From Bemisia tabaci (taxonomy: Eukaryota > Arthropoda > Insecta > Hemiptera > Aleyrodidae): 64,000 bases of DNA. Position 1 is the stretch's first letter. Each line of letters starts with the position of its first letter. The stretch is from contig NC_092798.1 in the NCBI RefSeq assembly GCF_918797505.1, positions 10,925,501 through 10,989,500 of the forward strand. The letters are read 5' to 3'. Below, piece by piece: positions 44,232 to 55,659 of this stretch. The notes below the pieces were generated by a model that had not been told where the DNA came from, did no database searches, and worked only from the letters and a program-made list of their open reading frames with translations. The translations under genes were made by a program, and so were the position numbers.

Positions 44232-44398
44232 GATTTTATGGTTGAGATACGCGAGCTCCTGTTCGGTGACTTTTCTCTTGTTTTGTTCCCTCTGTTGCCT
44301 TTTGTACTGGTTGTACTTGTAGAAGAGATACATCCCGGGAAGAGCCAACACCACGAATGGCTTCATAAAAGTCGAGGATGTGATTCCTCGCGGCATTT
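44232..44398 (-). CDS. Exon of an unrecognised small single-pass membrane protein
   Basis: On the minus strand an acceptor (TTTATTCTTTGCAG) is followed two bases later by an ATG (44396-44394) and 55 open codons. They run to a textbook donor GTAAGT in phase 0. The residues are MPRGITSSTFMKPFVVLALP, then GMYLFYKYNQYKRQQREQNK, then RKVTEQELAYLNHKI. That is one hydrophobic segment (about 11-27) followed by a strongly basic, probably helical tail. This pattern is common in small mitochondrial inner-membrane or ER proteins. I do not recognise the family. The ATG so close to the acceptor suggests an upstream 5'-UTR exon. The terminal exon was not found. A 5' exon could lie near 50 kb. Confidence 0.62.
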
Positions 44399-44770
44399 CT
44401 GCAAAGAATAAAGCGAATTATTCGAATATATTTAGAATTATTTGCTTAGCGAATAAGATGACAAATCAATTAAATAAAGGATCAGGTTTGACAAAAATGT
44501 GTAAGTAATGTGTAACTAAGCACAATTACAGGCTGAAAAAAAATATTTTTTGTTGTTACGACATGACGGTTTCATTGGCAGTTTCTCGTCACCCCTAGCG
44601 TGCTGGAAAAGCGTACGGAAAGTGACCTTTCCGTTCTGACAACAGAATTTTTCTTGTACCTAGTGATAAATGAAATTCTTCCTTTTCCAGAAAAGGAACA
44701 TATCCATGCACATTCTATTCTTATAAAATTTATTCAAATATTTCAATTTTGTAAAAGAATATGAACAATA

Positions 44771-45024
44771 CTGGCCGTGCTAAGGAAGAACGCCGTATGA
44801 ACCTTCAGGCGTTGCCAAGTTTCCTTCGATAAAAACCGAATTTTCTGGGAAATTTGTGAATATTTTTCTCCAAATTTTTCAAACGATTTCGTGCGCAATT
44901 TAATCTAAAACATCTGAAAATTTCAAGGAAAAATATCCAAGAATGTCATCAAAAATACATGTTTCATCAAGGGAAATTTGGCAACTCTCGAATGTTCATA
45001 CGGCGTTCTTCCTTAACACGGCAG
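44771..45024. mobile_element. MITE, 'GAACGCCGTATGA' family, complete
   Basis: CTGGCCGTGCTAAGGAAGAA and CGTTCTTCCTTAACACGGCAG ends; CGTTGCCAAGTTTCCTTCGA / GGGAAATTTGGCAACTCTCG subterminal. This is the best-preserved copy. Confidence 0.87.
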
Positions 45025-45039
45025 TATACCTGTCTAGAT

Positions 45040-45254
45040 ATCAATGAAATTTTCAGTGCGAAAATCCCGACGGTTTCTTCGTAAAAATATTGGTCAAGTT
45101 CAGCGTAGTTTTCCTTGAAATTTTTAGTACTTTCGATAAAAGAGCGATTGAAATCCTCTCAAAATTTAAAAGAAAACGATTTAAAACATTACATTTCATA
45201 GAAGAAATTTGGCGACATCCGAATATTCATACGGTCCTATTCCCTAACACGGCA
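45040..45254. mobile_element. MITE, 'GAACGCCGTATGA' family, decayed
   Basis: Only the right half is clear: GAAATTTGGCGACATCCGAA to CCTAACACGGCAG. It follows the complete copy directly. Confidence 0.65.
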
Positions 45255-45745
45255 GAGTAGATCCATCAGAGGACATCACACCGTATTCCCCACGGATACA
45301 TCACCGTTCGTAGGGTTTCCAGCCCCCTCAACGGGTTGAACATTCCTAAGGGGGGGGGGGCGGACGTGAGAAAGTGAGTTTGGGCCTGGGATTAAGCTTG
45401 CAGAAGGGTTGTCTACGCGGAAGGGGGGCAGGCTGGGGAATGGCGGGGGAGGGTGTGTTGATGAGGCATGGAATCGGTGCCGCTCACATCTCATTTACGG
45501 GTTTAATTTAGCGAATGGGAACTAAACGATAACTCGTCACTCGCTGAGTGTTGGAATGAATATCCCGCCCGCGTATAATTATGAATCGCCGCTTGAAAAT
45601 ATGGGTCCGCTCAAGGGCCGCGATGTAGCCCAGCTGATCAAAAATTGAAGGAATTTCAGAAATTGCCACGCAAAACCCAAAATTGTTTTAAAATTCTCTT
45701 CAAATACGTTAACATTATTAATAAAGTTGGACCCAAGCAGTAGTG

Positions 45746-45973
45746 CACTGGAAATAAAACAAATTGGATCTAGAGTCCAGACTCTTAAAAACATCGACAA
45801 GAAAAATACTCTTGATTCAATCAGAATCTAGCTTAAATCAAGAACCAAGCCTCTTAATTTAAGCGGATTTCGTTTTGATTCAAGCAAAAATCTGATTGAA
45901 TCGTGAGTATTTTTTCTTATCAATGTTTTCAAGATTTTGGACTCCAGATTCAATCTGTTTTTTTTCCCCAGTG
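45746..45973. mobile_element. CACTGG MITE
   Basis: CACTGGAAATAAAACAAATT to TTTTTTTCCCCAGTG, with TCTAGAGTCCAGACTCTTAA inside. Confidence 0.88.
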
Positions 45974-46064
45974 CATGGCGTGCATTCGATCTATAGATAT
46001 TTCATCATTTGAAGCTGTGGTAAATAATCGATTATTAGGGCGTTCGCTATGCGAACACCCTAGG
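45974..46064. mobile_element. hAT-type MITE fragment with GCGAACACC centre
   Basis: TGAAGCTGTGGTAAATAATC and GCGTTCGCTATGCGAACACC match the 'CAGTGGCGTGGCG' family; the right arm is missing. Confidence 0.7.
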
Positions 46065-46083
46065 GATGGACTAGGAGGGATAA

Positions 46084-46600
46084 GACTAGAGCAAGGGAGA
46101 GGACGCGCGTTGATGACGACGGTGCAGAGATACAACTATTCGTGCTTGATGGATGTCCGTGTTGCATCTGCAAAATTGAAGGCGCGATGCCGTAGGTCGT
46201 GAACTCGTAACGCTCTCCCTATGATAATAGTGAGGTGTCGCTGAGATTCGGCGGGACAAGTTAAAATACGAGGCCCGCATACAAATCCCTTATCTTCGGC
46301 TGTGTTGCTCGCGTTGCCTTCGAAGCGACTTTATGAAAGTAAATCACACGAAACTAACAAGACTAGAGCAAGGGAGAGGACGTGCGTAGATGACGACGGC
46401 GCAGAGATACAACTATTTGTGCTTGATGGATGTCCCTGTTGCATCTGCAAAATTGAAGGCGCGATGCCGTAGGTCGTGAACTAGTAATCTAGCTCTATGA
46501 CAATAGTGAGATGTCGGTGTCAGTTAGATTCGGGGGGAATGTTAAAAACGAGGTCCGATCACGTGACTTCTTTTCTTTTTTGGCTGCGTTGCGAAACTCG
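46084..46600. repeat. Two-copy direct repeat, 277-bp period
   Basis: GACTAGAGCAAGGGAGAGGA starts at 46084 and again at 46361. GTTGCATCTGCAAAATTGAA and GCGATGCCGTAGGTCGTGAA follow in both. Confidence 0.9.
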
Positions 46601-47669
46601 AATTTTTTTGCAAATTTTTGAACAGTTTTTTTAAAAGTTGTCTTTAAAAAATCAACAAGTGAAAATTTTCTTTCCGGTCGTTGCTACAAGGGCAGTAAAA
46701 GCTACTCTCTATGAGCTTCAGAGAAAATGTAAGAGGGTACTATTTTTCCTTTTAAATAATAAAAGTCTTTATAATTCTTCAGAAAATTTACGTACATTGT
46801 ATGCTAAGTGCAATATCCGTATTTTTGAAGAATAATAGGATTGAAGTTGAAAAATTACAAACGGTACGGCCTGAAAAACACATGAACAAGTAGTTTCGGC
46901 CTAAAAATCAACTAACAAGTCTCAACTTCTTTCGAATAATGCTTTTTGGACGAGCCCCACTCTAAATAATTGATAAATCAATTTCCCTAAAAGTGTCGCA
47001 CTGAATATGCTCATGTCAAGAGGTCTTCAAATATCGGACCGCAACATTGCGAGACAATAAATCAAAAATATACTTCTGCTGTGCATTCCTATCACGCCCG
47101 CAACAATATTCTTTGCTACGAGGATTCTGACCCTAACTTTCTCAGCGTGATCGAAAGGCATCCGGATTGTTTTTATTCCATCATGTATATTTTCCGTTTT
47201 ACGCACAAAGCAAAAACAAAGCAAGGCTGGCGAGATGTTTTAGTAAAGAATCAAACGATGGAAAGATCTACGCAAGTAGATAAAGAAAATATTGTCAGAA
47301 AGCGTTTGGACCCTTTGCAGCCCGAGGCGAATTCACGTTCCCAAGGTGTCCATTTTGGAGCTCTCGTGAGAGCGAGATTAAATCTTCACGATAATGGAAA
47401 ACACGAAAGAGGAGGGGCTTTCTGCGTATAACATCGCCGTCCACACAAAAAGAGACCTTAGTCAATAGAAAAGAAAAGGGGAAAAAATCAACATTTAGTT
47501 ATTGATGCGAAAAGGTGAGGAAAAGTTCTAAGATCGTGTTCGACAAAATTTGAAAAAGTCAAACAAAACTAGAATTATTTCTGCTTGAAGTTTGCAAGTC
47601 AAAATAGGTGTCTCGAGAAAAAGTTGCACCGATGATAAGTTATCATGTTCTTGTTCAGGCGACAATATT
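46601..47669. other. No recognisable gene
   Basis: A plus-strand open frame of 116 codons (47081-47431) exists, but it has no recognised motif, no start context and no splice support. Confidence 0.4.
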
Positions 47670-47980
47670 CAGGGTGGCAAAATTCCATGAAAAATAAAAT
47701 CTTGAAATTTCACGTGAAATATTTAATGAAATTTCAGAAATTTATGAAAGATATTGAAAAATACCGTTTTCTTTTAATGTTTCAAAAAAAGGAAAAATTG
47801 TGATTTTCTTCTATTTTTGTGTGTTTCAGTGCGGTTGCATACTCTAGCCCCTGAAAAATATGGAATAGTTCACAGTCTTGTGAAAGTTCATGAAATATTT
47901 TACAGCCTCGTGGAATGTCATGAAATATTTCACTGAAATTTCCAAACTTTCATTTCTTTCTTACGTTTCATGCCACCATG
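47670..47980. mobile_element. MITE with CAGGGTGGCA ends
   Basis: CAGGGTGGCAAAATTCCATG at the left and ACGTTTCATGCCACCATG at the right; many CATGAAATTTCA steps. Copy at 51780. Confidence 0.85.
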
Positions 47981-48054
47981 ACAAAATCAGGTAACAAAAA
48001 TGAACGCGAATGACTAAACCACTTCTGCATGCCATTCTTTAAGACGCTAGAAAG

Positions 48055-48056
<2 letters not shown>

Positions 48057-48132
<76 letters not shown>
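48057..48132. repeat. Poly-T run of 76 bases
   Basis: An uninterrupted T tract on the plus strand. It could be the poly-A tail of a retro-inserted sequence on the minus strand, but I find no recognisable body beside it. Confidence 0.9.
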
Positions 48133-48133
<1 letters not shown>

Positions 48134-49493
48134 ACAACTGCCCACATTACATATTTCTTACGCCTTCTTCTTTACCGTTTTTTCAAAAGTTTACGTGGAG
48201 AGTGATTCACACGACGGGTAGATTTATTTTGCAAGAAACCATTGTCACATGAAATTTTGGCCCATCCATAAAAGCACTTATCTCCGGATGTAAAATAATG
48301 ATGCATATGTTGTTTCTCCAATTTTCAGCTACAAAACGCCTCTGCTGGAGAAAGGTATGTGACGCGGCGTGTCTCAGTTCTGATTGAAGGCGTTTGGCAT
48401 ACCGTTAATAATATGGACTATTGACTCCTTGTACCGCAGTTCAGAATTAGATAAACGAGCAGAATTTTCACCGATTGAAAAAGAGATTTACAAGTTCTTA
48501 GGTATCCCAAAATCGATTACGTTACTAGAAACACTCATAATTTAAGTAACGATGAGATGTTCATTGCCTACATCTAATTAATTACCATTAAATTTTATGA
48601 ACGGAAACCAACAGTCTTAAATGAATTATTAGTTTTCCGATATTTCCACAAATCTTTTTTTAGAGATTCTTTTGTAAAAATTAAAAAGAGCTGGTTTCTT
48701 CAGAAAAATGAAGAAAGAGCAAAGACATTGGAGGACCGCAGTCTGCCAAAAATACGCGTTTTTAGTTTCACCATCGGTGTACTTCCAAGTTTCGACAGCA
48801 CAGAAATTGATAGAGATGATAAAGACCAAGGGCCTGATAAAGATTCCTGATTGATAAAACGGCCGAGACCACTCTAAAACGCACCGGGCATTTTGCATTT
48901 ATTCTAGCTTTGTTTACCCACTTTATTGTGTTCCTTTTTCGTCAATTTTTAAGTCCACACCATCTTCCCCCAATCTTGTCCGCCAAATACACGGAATAAG
49001 AACTCAATGACACATAAATTCTGCCCTCTACTTCTTACTTACTGCAAAAAATTAATCAAAAACTAAAAAACTGAAACCCTAGTCATTCCGATGACGTAAA
49101 TCATCATCAATTCTCTACACGCGTTCAATTGGAGAAAATAAGTATCTTCTTAGGAAGTCTTCCTCTATCGGGCATCTTTAAATCGAAAATAGTATGACTT
49201 TGTATCTCGATCTGCTTGAAATGTTTTGATCCAGTTTCAACTCGACGAAAGCCATTTCGGAACTAAATAGTACTATCCTCAGGTCCTGCTTTAACTGCGT
49301 TCACTTATCACAAACGCGTCAAAATGATTAAAAATATGAAAAATAATAAATTAACATGAAAATTTGTAAAAACGAACTTAAAAGTTCTTTTTTAATGTCG
49401 TCGTAGAGTAGAAACCCAATCAAAACATTCCTAGGAGATCAGGATGCAAAGGCATACGAACTTACTTCATTACCTTGGTACCTTGGTACTTTC

Positions 49494-50093
49494 ATTACCT
49501 TGGTAACATTAATTTTTTTTTTTTTTAACTTTTACTTATAACACGATTACTAGGTCTTCAGTGTTTTCACAATAGATATATACGAGGTCTGAGATAAAAG
49601 TTGAGTAGTTGAGTCGATAGACTCTAGCTCATTTAACTGATTGATACACAGTGTCTGCGTGCAATTTTTACATTAATTATTGTTTCATTTTCTTGATAAA
49701 GATACAGCTTGGCAGAGATTGAACTCGAATAAAGCTCACTTGTCTCTTACTCCAGAGGTCAGCCTTGATACACACAAAACAATCCGACGATAATTTTTTT
49801 AACTTGCTTATTACCTTGATAATTTTTTTTTTTTTTTCTGACTTTTGTTTATAACACGACTACTGAGTCTTAAGTGTTTTTACAACAGATATACACGAGG
49901 TTTGAGAAAAAATTTGAAAAGTTGGACTCCAACTTATTTAACTGATTGATACACAGTATTTATAAGTAATTTTTACATTAATTGTTTCATTTTCTTGATA
50001 AAGATACAACTTGGCAGAGATTGAACTTGAATAAAGACTCACTTGTCTCTTGCTCCAGAGGTCAGCCTCGATAGACACAAAACAATCCGACGG
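49494..50093. repeat. Tandem duplication of ~300 bp
   Basis: Unit 1 (49494-49809) and unit 2 (49810-50093) share ATAACACGA.TACT, AACTGATTGATACACAGT, TTCTTGATAAAGATACA and GGCAGAGATTGAACT. Both end in CACTTGTCTCTT.CTCCAGAGG and AAACAATCCGACG. On the minus strand each carries a GTGAG donor-like site (GACAAGTGAG). Confidence 0.9.
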
Positions 50094-50420
50094 AAAGCGT
50101 CCTCAAAGCGGCGACAAAGCGCGGAAAACAAAGGCTTCGCGGGGGAGCTGCGTCGACGGGGGTTGCATCATCGCGCCGGGACCGGAAGGCGTGGACCGGA
50201 AGTTCCGGGGCCGGATCGGGGTTGCTCGGCGTGGGCGGGGGTGCGCGCTCGGCTCCGGAGGCCGCGAGAGACTGAACCCCTAACCCGCGACAACGCGAAA
50301 GCTCCCGGCCTTGCTCCCAACCCGGGCACGCGCCCTGCCGCCCTCCTCCGGTCGATATCCCCGTATCCTTCGGGGCCCGCGCCCCCACCCCCGCCCCCAG
50401 CGCCGACGGGAACAACGTAG
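50091..50420. promoter_or_regulatory. CpG-rich island, possible promoter
   Basis: About 330 bp are strikingly GC- and CpG-rich (for example GCGCGCTCGGCTCCGGAGGC) compared with the AT-rich surroundings. Long open frames on both strands are a by-product of the composition. A minus-strand first exon could start here and use the GTGAGT donor near 50044, leading toward the exon at 44.4 kb. This is inference only. Confidence 0.4.
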
Positions 50421-50424
50421 ACTG

Positions 50425-51755
50425 TGTCGGCCGTGACGTCATTCTGGACTCGGTCAGCTGTGAGAGCGGTGCATTCGATCATTATCCTATGCTTCGCCCG
50501 GTACTTCGACATGAGCCATGACGTCATTTTTGATTGGATGCTACACGGGAATCTGTCTCTGTTTCGGTAAGCCTTTGCAACGCTATCAAAATTTTCGTCG
50601 ATAAAAACCGGAAATGACATCATAATAATGAGTGAAACGAGAGAAGAGAGAGGGGGAGGGAAGTGGAGGGAGATCGACATGTGCTATGATGTCATTTTTG
50701 ATTGGATTCTGTGGAACGAAACTACCCCTGTTTGGGTCAGCCTTTGCAACACTATCAACATTTTCGTCAATATCAACCGGAAATGACATCATAATAATGC
50801 GTGTGACAAGGGGGGAGGGCTGGAAGGGGCTAGGGAGTGCAGGGGGCTCGACTTATGCTATGTCATTTTTGATCGGATTCTATGGAACAAAAATTACCCC
50901 TTTTTGGGTAAGCCTTTGCAAAACTATCAATATTTTCGTCAATATAAACCGGAAATGACATCATAATAATGAGTGAAACGAGGGAAGTAGGGAGAGGAGA
51001 GAGGAAAGGAGGGGGAGGGAAGTGGAGGGAGCTCGACATGAGCTATGACGTTATTTTTTATTGAATTCTATGGAAGGGATCTATTCCTAATTCGGTAAGC
51101 CTTCCTAAGACTATCAAAATTTTCGTCAATATAAACTGGAAATGACGTCATAATAATGAGTGAGACAAGGGGCTCGGCTTGTGCTTTCATGTCATAATTG
51201 ATTTGATTCTTTGGAACAAAGGTAAGCCTTTGCAAAACTATCGATATTTTTGTCAATACAAACCGGAAATGACGTCATAATCATGGGCAAGACAATGGGG
51301 AAAATCGGAGGAGGGGGAGAAGGGGGGCTCGACGTGAGCTTTGACATATTTAATTGCATTCTGAGAAAGGTAATAACTATCCCTGTCGCGAGAAGTCTTG
51401 ACGACCCTATCAATATTTTCGTCTTTATAAACCGGAAATGACATCGCGATTAAGGACGGAACAGGGGGCCGCCCGGGGGGGGGGGGGGGGGGCTGCCCTT
51501 CTCCCGGCTGAAATCACTTGGCCCCCGTTAGAAAAAGGGTCGTTGAAAATCGGCCAAGACGTCATTCTGGGATCGGTGGACTGTGAGAGCGGTGCAGCCT
51601 GCTATAATCATGATACTGTGCTTCGGTCGGTGCGTCAACGTGTTCTGTGACGTCACTATTAATTGCATTTTACGGAGAGAAACGACCCCTCTCTCGGTAA
51701 ACCTCTGCAATACTGTCGATATTTTTGTCAAAATAAACTTACGACCACGGGTGGA
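50425..51755. repeat. Degenerate ~170-bp tandem array rich in CRE-like sites
   Basis: The anchor AACCGGAAATGACATCATAA (or a close variant) recurs at 50606, 50775, 50947, 51134, 51261 and 51430. Each is preceded by GGTAAGCCTTTGCAA.ACTATC and TTTTCGTCAATATAAACC. A longer unit start (GTCATTCTGG..TCGGT...TGTGAGAGCGGTGCA) occurs at 50436 and 51561. Perfect TGACGTCA octamers lie at 50434, 50519, 51143, 51270 and 51648. Confidence 0.9.
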
Positions 51756-51779
51756 ATACGGGGGGGGGGGGGGATTTCT

Positions 51780-52057
51780 CCGGGTGGCAAAATTCCATGA
51801 AAAAAAAAAATCTTGAAATTTCACAGGAAAAAAATCATGAAATTTCAGAAAATGAACGATTTTGAACAATACCGGTTCCTTTTTATGTTCCGCAAAATGT
51901 AAAAATTGTGACTTTTTTCTAATTTTGTGTGTTTAAGTACGGGTTGCATACACCCCCCTGAAAAATATGAAATATTTCGCAGCCTCGTGAAATTTCATGA
52001 AACATTTCACTGAAATTTCCTATCTGTCATTCTTTTCTCACGTTTCGTGCCACCCTG
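51780..52057. mobile_element. MITE with CAGGGTGGCA ends
   Basis: CGGGTGGCAAAATTCCATGA to CACGTTTCGTGCCACCCTG; matches the copy at 47670 throughout. Confidence 0.85.
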
Positions 52058-53130
52058 CATACTCTCCCCAGAATTCTATTGAATTCGTTAGAGGATGTTT
52101 GGGGTTTTGCTAAATAAGAACGGGACTCATCTTTCATCTTTAAAATTGCATTTCAATCAATTTTCCGGTCAGAACAGCTCACAACTGTTGGTTTTTGAGG
52201 CCCATTGTTTTCTCTGAAAATGCTCCTGCAAAGGCTTCCCCTTCCCCCTTACTCTTGGAGCTGGTGTAGTGGGCCCTCAGTCCCTTCCTTCGGAGAAGTG
52301 CCTTCCTATCAGACCCCTCCGGATGAAGTACCCACCTGCCCTCCCCTCCACACAATGGTTCCTAATCCTGCACATTATTACAATCCGTTCGTTCCAACCA
52401 GCATTTAAGAATATTGATGAATACACTGATGAATTTTTTATTTTTGAAAAAACAGGGTTCCCAGCCAGTTTTGGAAAAAAAAATCCCTGACTTTTCCAGG
52501 TTTTCCGGGCCAAAATGAAAATTTTTCCAGGCCTTTTTCCGTGGAAAAAACTCAAATAATTTGCCCTAAAAGAGACAGCGCGCGCATTTTTCGGTTTTTG
52601 TATAAACTCCTCTATTTTCATCAATTTTTGATCTGGTTCAGCTTTTTTTTTTTATAAGAACCAGGCTAGGATAGTATCATAACACGAATGAAATCACAAA
52701 GAAACTTAAAATGTGTTGGAAAAAAAAAATTGGCGAAATATAAACGCCTTTTTAAACGATACATGCATTTGTGAAAGCAAATGATTTTTCAATTTGTTTC
52801 ATTTACTAATAGTAGTATTGGATTTGAAAAATAAATCCCATCATGGTATTGCTGCTATGCTAAGGAGAAGAGCACTGAACAGATTCTTTTAAAAAATAAT
52901 CCAACCTGCAGTCTTCGTTCTGCAGACTACTAAGAATTATTCTTAAAAAAACTGAGAAATGCATACCTATTTTTTTAAATGAGCGTATTGTCCAGGGAAA
53001 AAAGGCAGAGTTACAAAAAAAATAACCTCTACCTTAGCATGCAGACATAGTTCTCAGCTAAGCGCAAGATATCCTAGTGAGTGTACTTGAAACTTTTACA
53101 TTGAAGATTGAGGGTTACCCGATCGAAGAG
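52058..53130. other. No recognisable gene
   Basis: Contains a TTTTCC/GGAAAA-rich repeat at 52450-52560 and AT-rich sequence; no supported exon. Confidence 0.4.
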
Positions 53131-53545
53131 CATAGGCGTAGCTAGGTCATTTTGCTAGGGGGGGCCTGGCCTCCCACCACCGGGAGGTCTGGGGGGTATG
53201 GAATACCCCCCAGCTCAGGGGGGGACTTCGGGGGGCCTCCCCCGGAAAATTTTTGAAATTTTAACTCTACTTGAGCGCATCTCGGGGCACTTGTGGCGCT
53301 AATCATCCTTCAATTTCTGCCTAAAAATCACCCAGTTTTTTACATTTTAAGGTTAAAATACTTTGAAATTGTGGCATTCAACAGGTTTTTCTATTTATAG
53401 GCATCCTCTCACGGGCCACGGCGACAGAGACTTGCCGTTGAAGAAGGTCTTTTTGCAACATCCAGAATTTCTGGAGGGGGAGGCAGATGATACTATTTCC
53501 AATTCTAGAGGGGGCCAGGCCCCCCTGCCCCCCCCTTACTTGGGT
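53131..53545. repeat. G/C-tract repeat with CATAGGCGTAGCTAGG start
   Basis: Runs of 6-8 G or C alternate (GGGGGGGCCTGGCCTCCC; GGGGGCCAGGCCCCCCTG). It looks like a decayed repeat whose ends I cannot define. Confidence 0.45.
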
Positions 53546-53734
53546 GAAAGCAAGGTGAATAAAACCAAGGGTGTCACCACCGCGATGGATGACATAAAAA
53601 ACCAGACTTTTCAAAGGGCGATATCTCGGTTAATATTGAACGTAGCAAGTTGCTGTTTGGACGGATCTTATTATTTTTAGTTGATCTACTACAAGGATCA
53701 TGCATAAAACCACGATTTTGTGACCAACGCAACA

Positions 53735-53921
53735 GACCCATTTACCGCGAAAATAGTGAATATTTTCCCCCGAATTTTCAGACGATTTTGCACGCAATTC
53801 AATCTAAATATCTGAAATTTTAAAGGAAAAATATGCATGGATGTCGTAAAAAATACATGCTTTATCAAGGGAAACTTGGCAACTCTCGAATTTTCGTACA
53901 GCGTTCTTCCTTAGCACGGCA
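53735..53921. mobile_element. MITE, 'GAACGCCGTATGA' family, right part
   Basis: GGGAAACTTGGCAACTCTCG and GCGTTCTTCCTTAGCACGGCAG mark the end; the left end is lost. Confidence 0.75.
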
Positions 53922-54316
53922 GAATTCAAGCCGAGTCGATTACAATCAAGAAATGCCTTGAAGGAGGAGTGGATTCTAGATTTTTCCTATGTGATTTATG
54001 TTGTTTTTGAGTCATTTAAACACTTGAATTCATATGTGATGCACCGGCACCCGTGGCAAGGGTTCGTGACGACCCACACCTACGCAAAAGAGGGAGGCAC
54101 GCTTGTAATGAAAACATTTTTCGGGGGGGGGGGGGTGGAGGTAAGTGACATCTAGGACAAAGGGAGAAAGAGAGGTCAAAGGTCGGGGAAAATGGTTTCT
54201 GTAATTCATGGACAAACCCGCACACTTTTCAGCAAAAAAAGGAAAGTTGTGAAAAAAGAGAGATGAATTAATCCGGGAAATCCAGGTACCCTCATTAATT
54301 ATTGTAATAATTGGAC

Positions 54317-54430
54317 GTATTTCTATCAAACGGAACTACGTGCATTATGACGTGAGCCCTGTTATGGACATATTCGTATGGGTCTTAGGGCTAATGTCTT
54401 AACGCACATAGTTCCGTTTGATAGAAATAC
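54317..54430. repeat. Palindrome GTATTTCTATCAAACGGAAC
   Basis: 27-bp inverted ends (GTATTTCTATCAAACGGAAC and TAGTTCCGTTTGATAGAAAT) surround GTGAGCCCTGTTATG. Probably a small MITE. Confidence 0.8.
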
Positions 54431-54626
54431 ATTCAATTAGTTTTCAGTTCAATGAAGACATTTTCTTTTGTGAGCTTGCGCTGACCTTTCACCTGGGAAA
54501 CCCGAAATGTAGGGATATTTTGGAAATCGAAGCCACTCTTTTGTTTTCGAGAACAACAAGGAAAACTTTGGAGACCTCGAGGGCTCGGAACTTCTGGTAC
54601 TTTGGTCAGTCGAAGTCGCGCAGCCG

Positions 54627-54654
54627 TAGGGGTTGAGCTTGAGCTCAACCCCTA
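54627..54654. repeat. Perfect 13-bp hairpin TAGGGGTTGAGCT
   Basis: TAGGGGTTGAGCT and AGCTCAACCCCTA are separated by two bases, about 100 bp upstream of the 20-bp tandem array. Confidence 0.75.
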
Positions 54655-54699
54655 GGAGGATAATCTAATCGGAAGTATATTTTATCGGAAATATATTCA

Positions 54700-55158
54700 T
54701 CTCGGGACCGCGTGTGATAGTCGTGTGCTTCAAGTGTATTGCCATCAGTGTAGTTTCGTGTTCGGTACTTTAGTTTCGTGTTCGGTACTTTAGTTTTGTG
54801 TTCGGTACTATATTTTCGTGTTCGGTACTTTATTTTCGTGTTCGGTACTTCATTATTAAAATTTTTCTCAGTGATTCATTTCGTGAATATAGAAGGTGCA
54901 GTGAATAGTTAAACAGCCTTACTTTACGCAAGTTTTCTATCCGCCGAAAGTTTTCGTCAGCGAGCCTCTACTTTTTCTGTCCAGTGGAATAGTTTGCCGT
55001 GTTTTACAATAAGTGGAGTTACTATTTGTCACTCGTGTCGGTTGTCATTGTGCGAATTTTTAGAAGTGTTTACTCTGTGATTATTTTTATGAAATTTGAT
55101 TTGAGGATATCGTTTCGGAAATCAATTTGCTCACGTGTATTCCTCAGCGTTGATTCGG
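54700..55158 (+). other. Candidate first exon (probably non-coding)
   Basis: The stretch ends in a strong donor context (TTGATTCG then GTAAGTCG). It contains five 20-bp repeats, and its matching acceptor could be that at 56724. There is no TATA box; a CATCAGTG near 54744 could be an initiator. The exact start is a guess. Confidence 0.3.
54751..54850. repeat. Five tandem 20-bp units
   Basis: TAGTTTCGTGTTCGGTACTT repeats five times in perfect 20-bp register with one to three changes per unit. Confidence 0.95.
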
Positions 55159-55349
55159 TAAGTCGCTTGATGTCATCAACAAAATGTTTTTTTTTTTTTT
55201 TCATTTTTTCTTTTTTTACGAGAGAAGTGTGGTACATTTAATATCGATGACTTAAGTGTGAAACCACGTATTTCCAGTAAAATTTATGCTACCATTTTAT
55301 TTTATCAAGGAAAATCAAGTCGACTGTTGGGCTTGATATCTTTACAGAA

Positions 55350-55573
55350 CACTGGAAAAAAACCACATCGCATTTAGAGTCAAGACTCTTGAAAACATTA
55401 ACAAGAAAAATACTCTTGATTCAATCGGATTTTTGCTTGAATCAAAACGAAATCTGCTCAAATTAAGAGGCTTGGTTCTTGATCTAAGCTAGACTTGATT
55501 GAGTCAAGATACTTTTTCTTGTCGATGTCTTTAAGAGTCTCGACTCTAGATCCAATGTGTTTTCTTTCCAGTG
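55350..55573. mobile_element. CACTGG MITE
   Basis: CACTGGAAAAAAACCACATC to GTGTTTTCTTTCCAGTG; flanked by AA on both sides. Confidence 0.88.
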
Positions 55574-55659
55574 AATATTTTGCTAAAAGAAAGGAAAAAT
55601 CGAGGTAGTTTTCAAGGAATAAGTTGACTAGTTTTACCAAGAAAAAATAAAGTGTAACA

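Noticed and set aside
47081..47431. 116-codon open frame
   Set aside because: No recognised motif, no splice or promoter support; composition like surrounding non-coding DNA.
50043..50680. Overlapping 125-170 codon open frames on both strands
   Set aside because: They result from the GC-rich composition of the island and are Pro/Gly/Arg-rich without domain signal.
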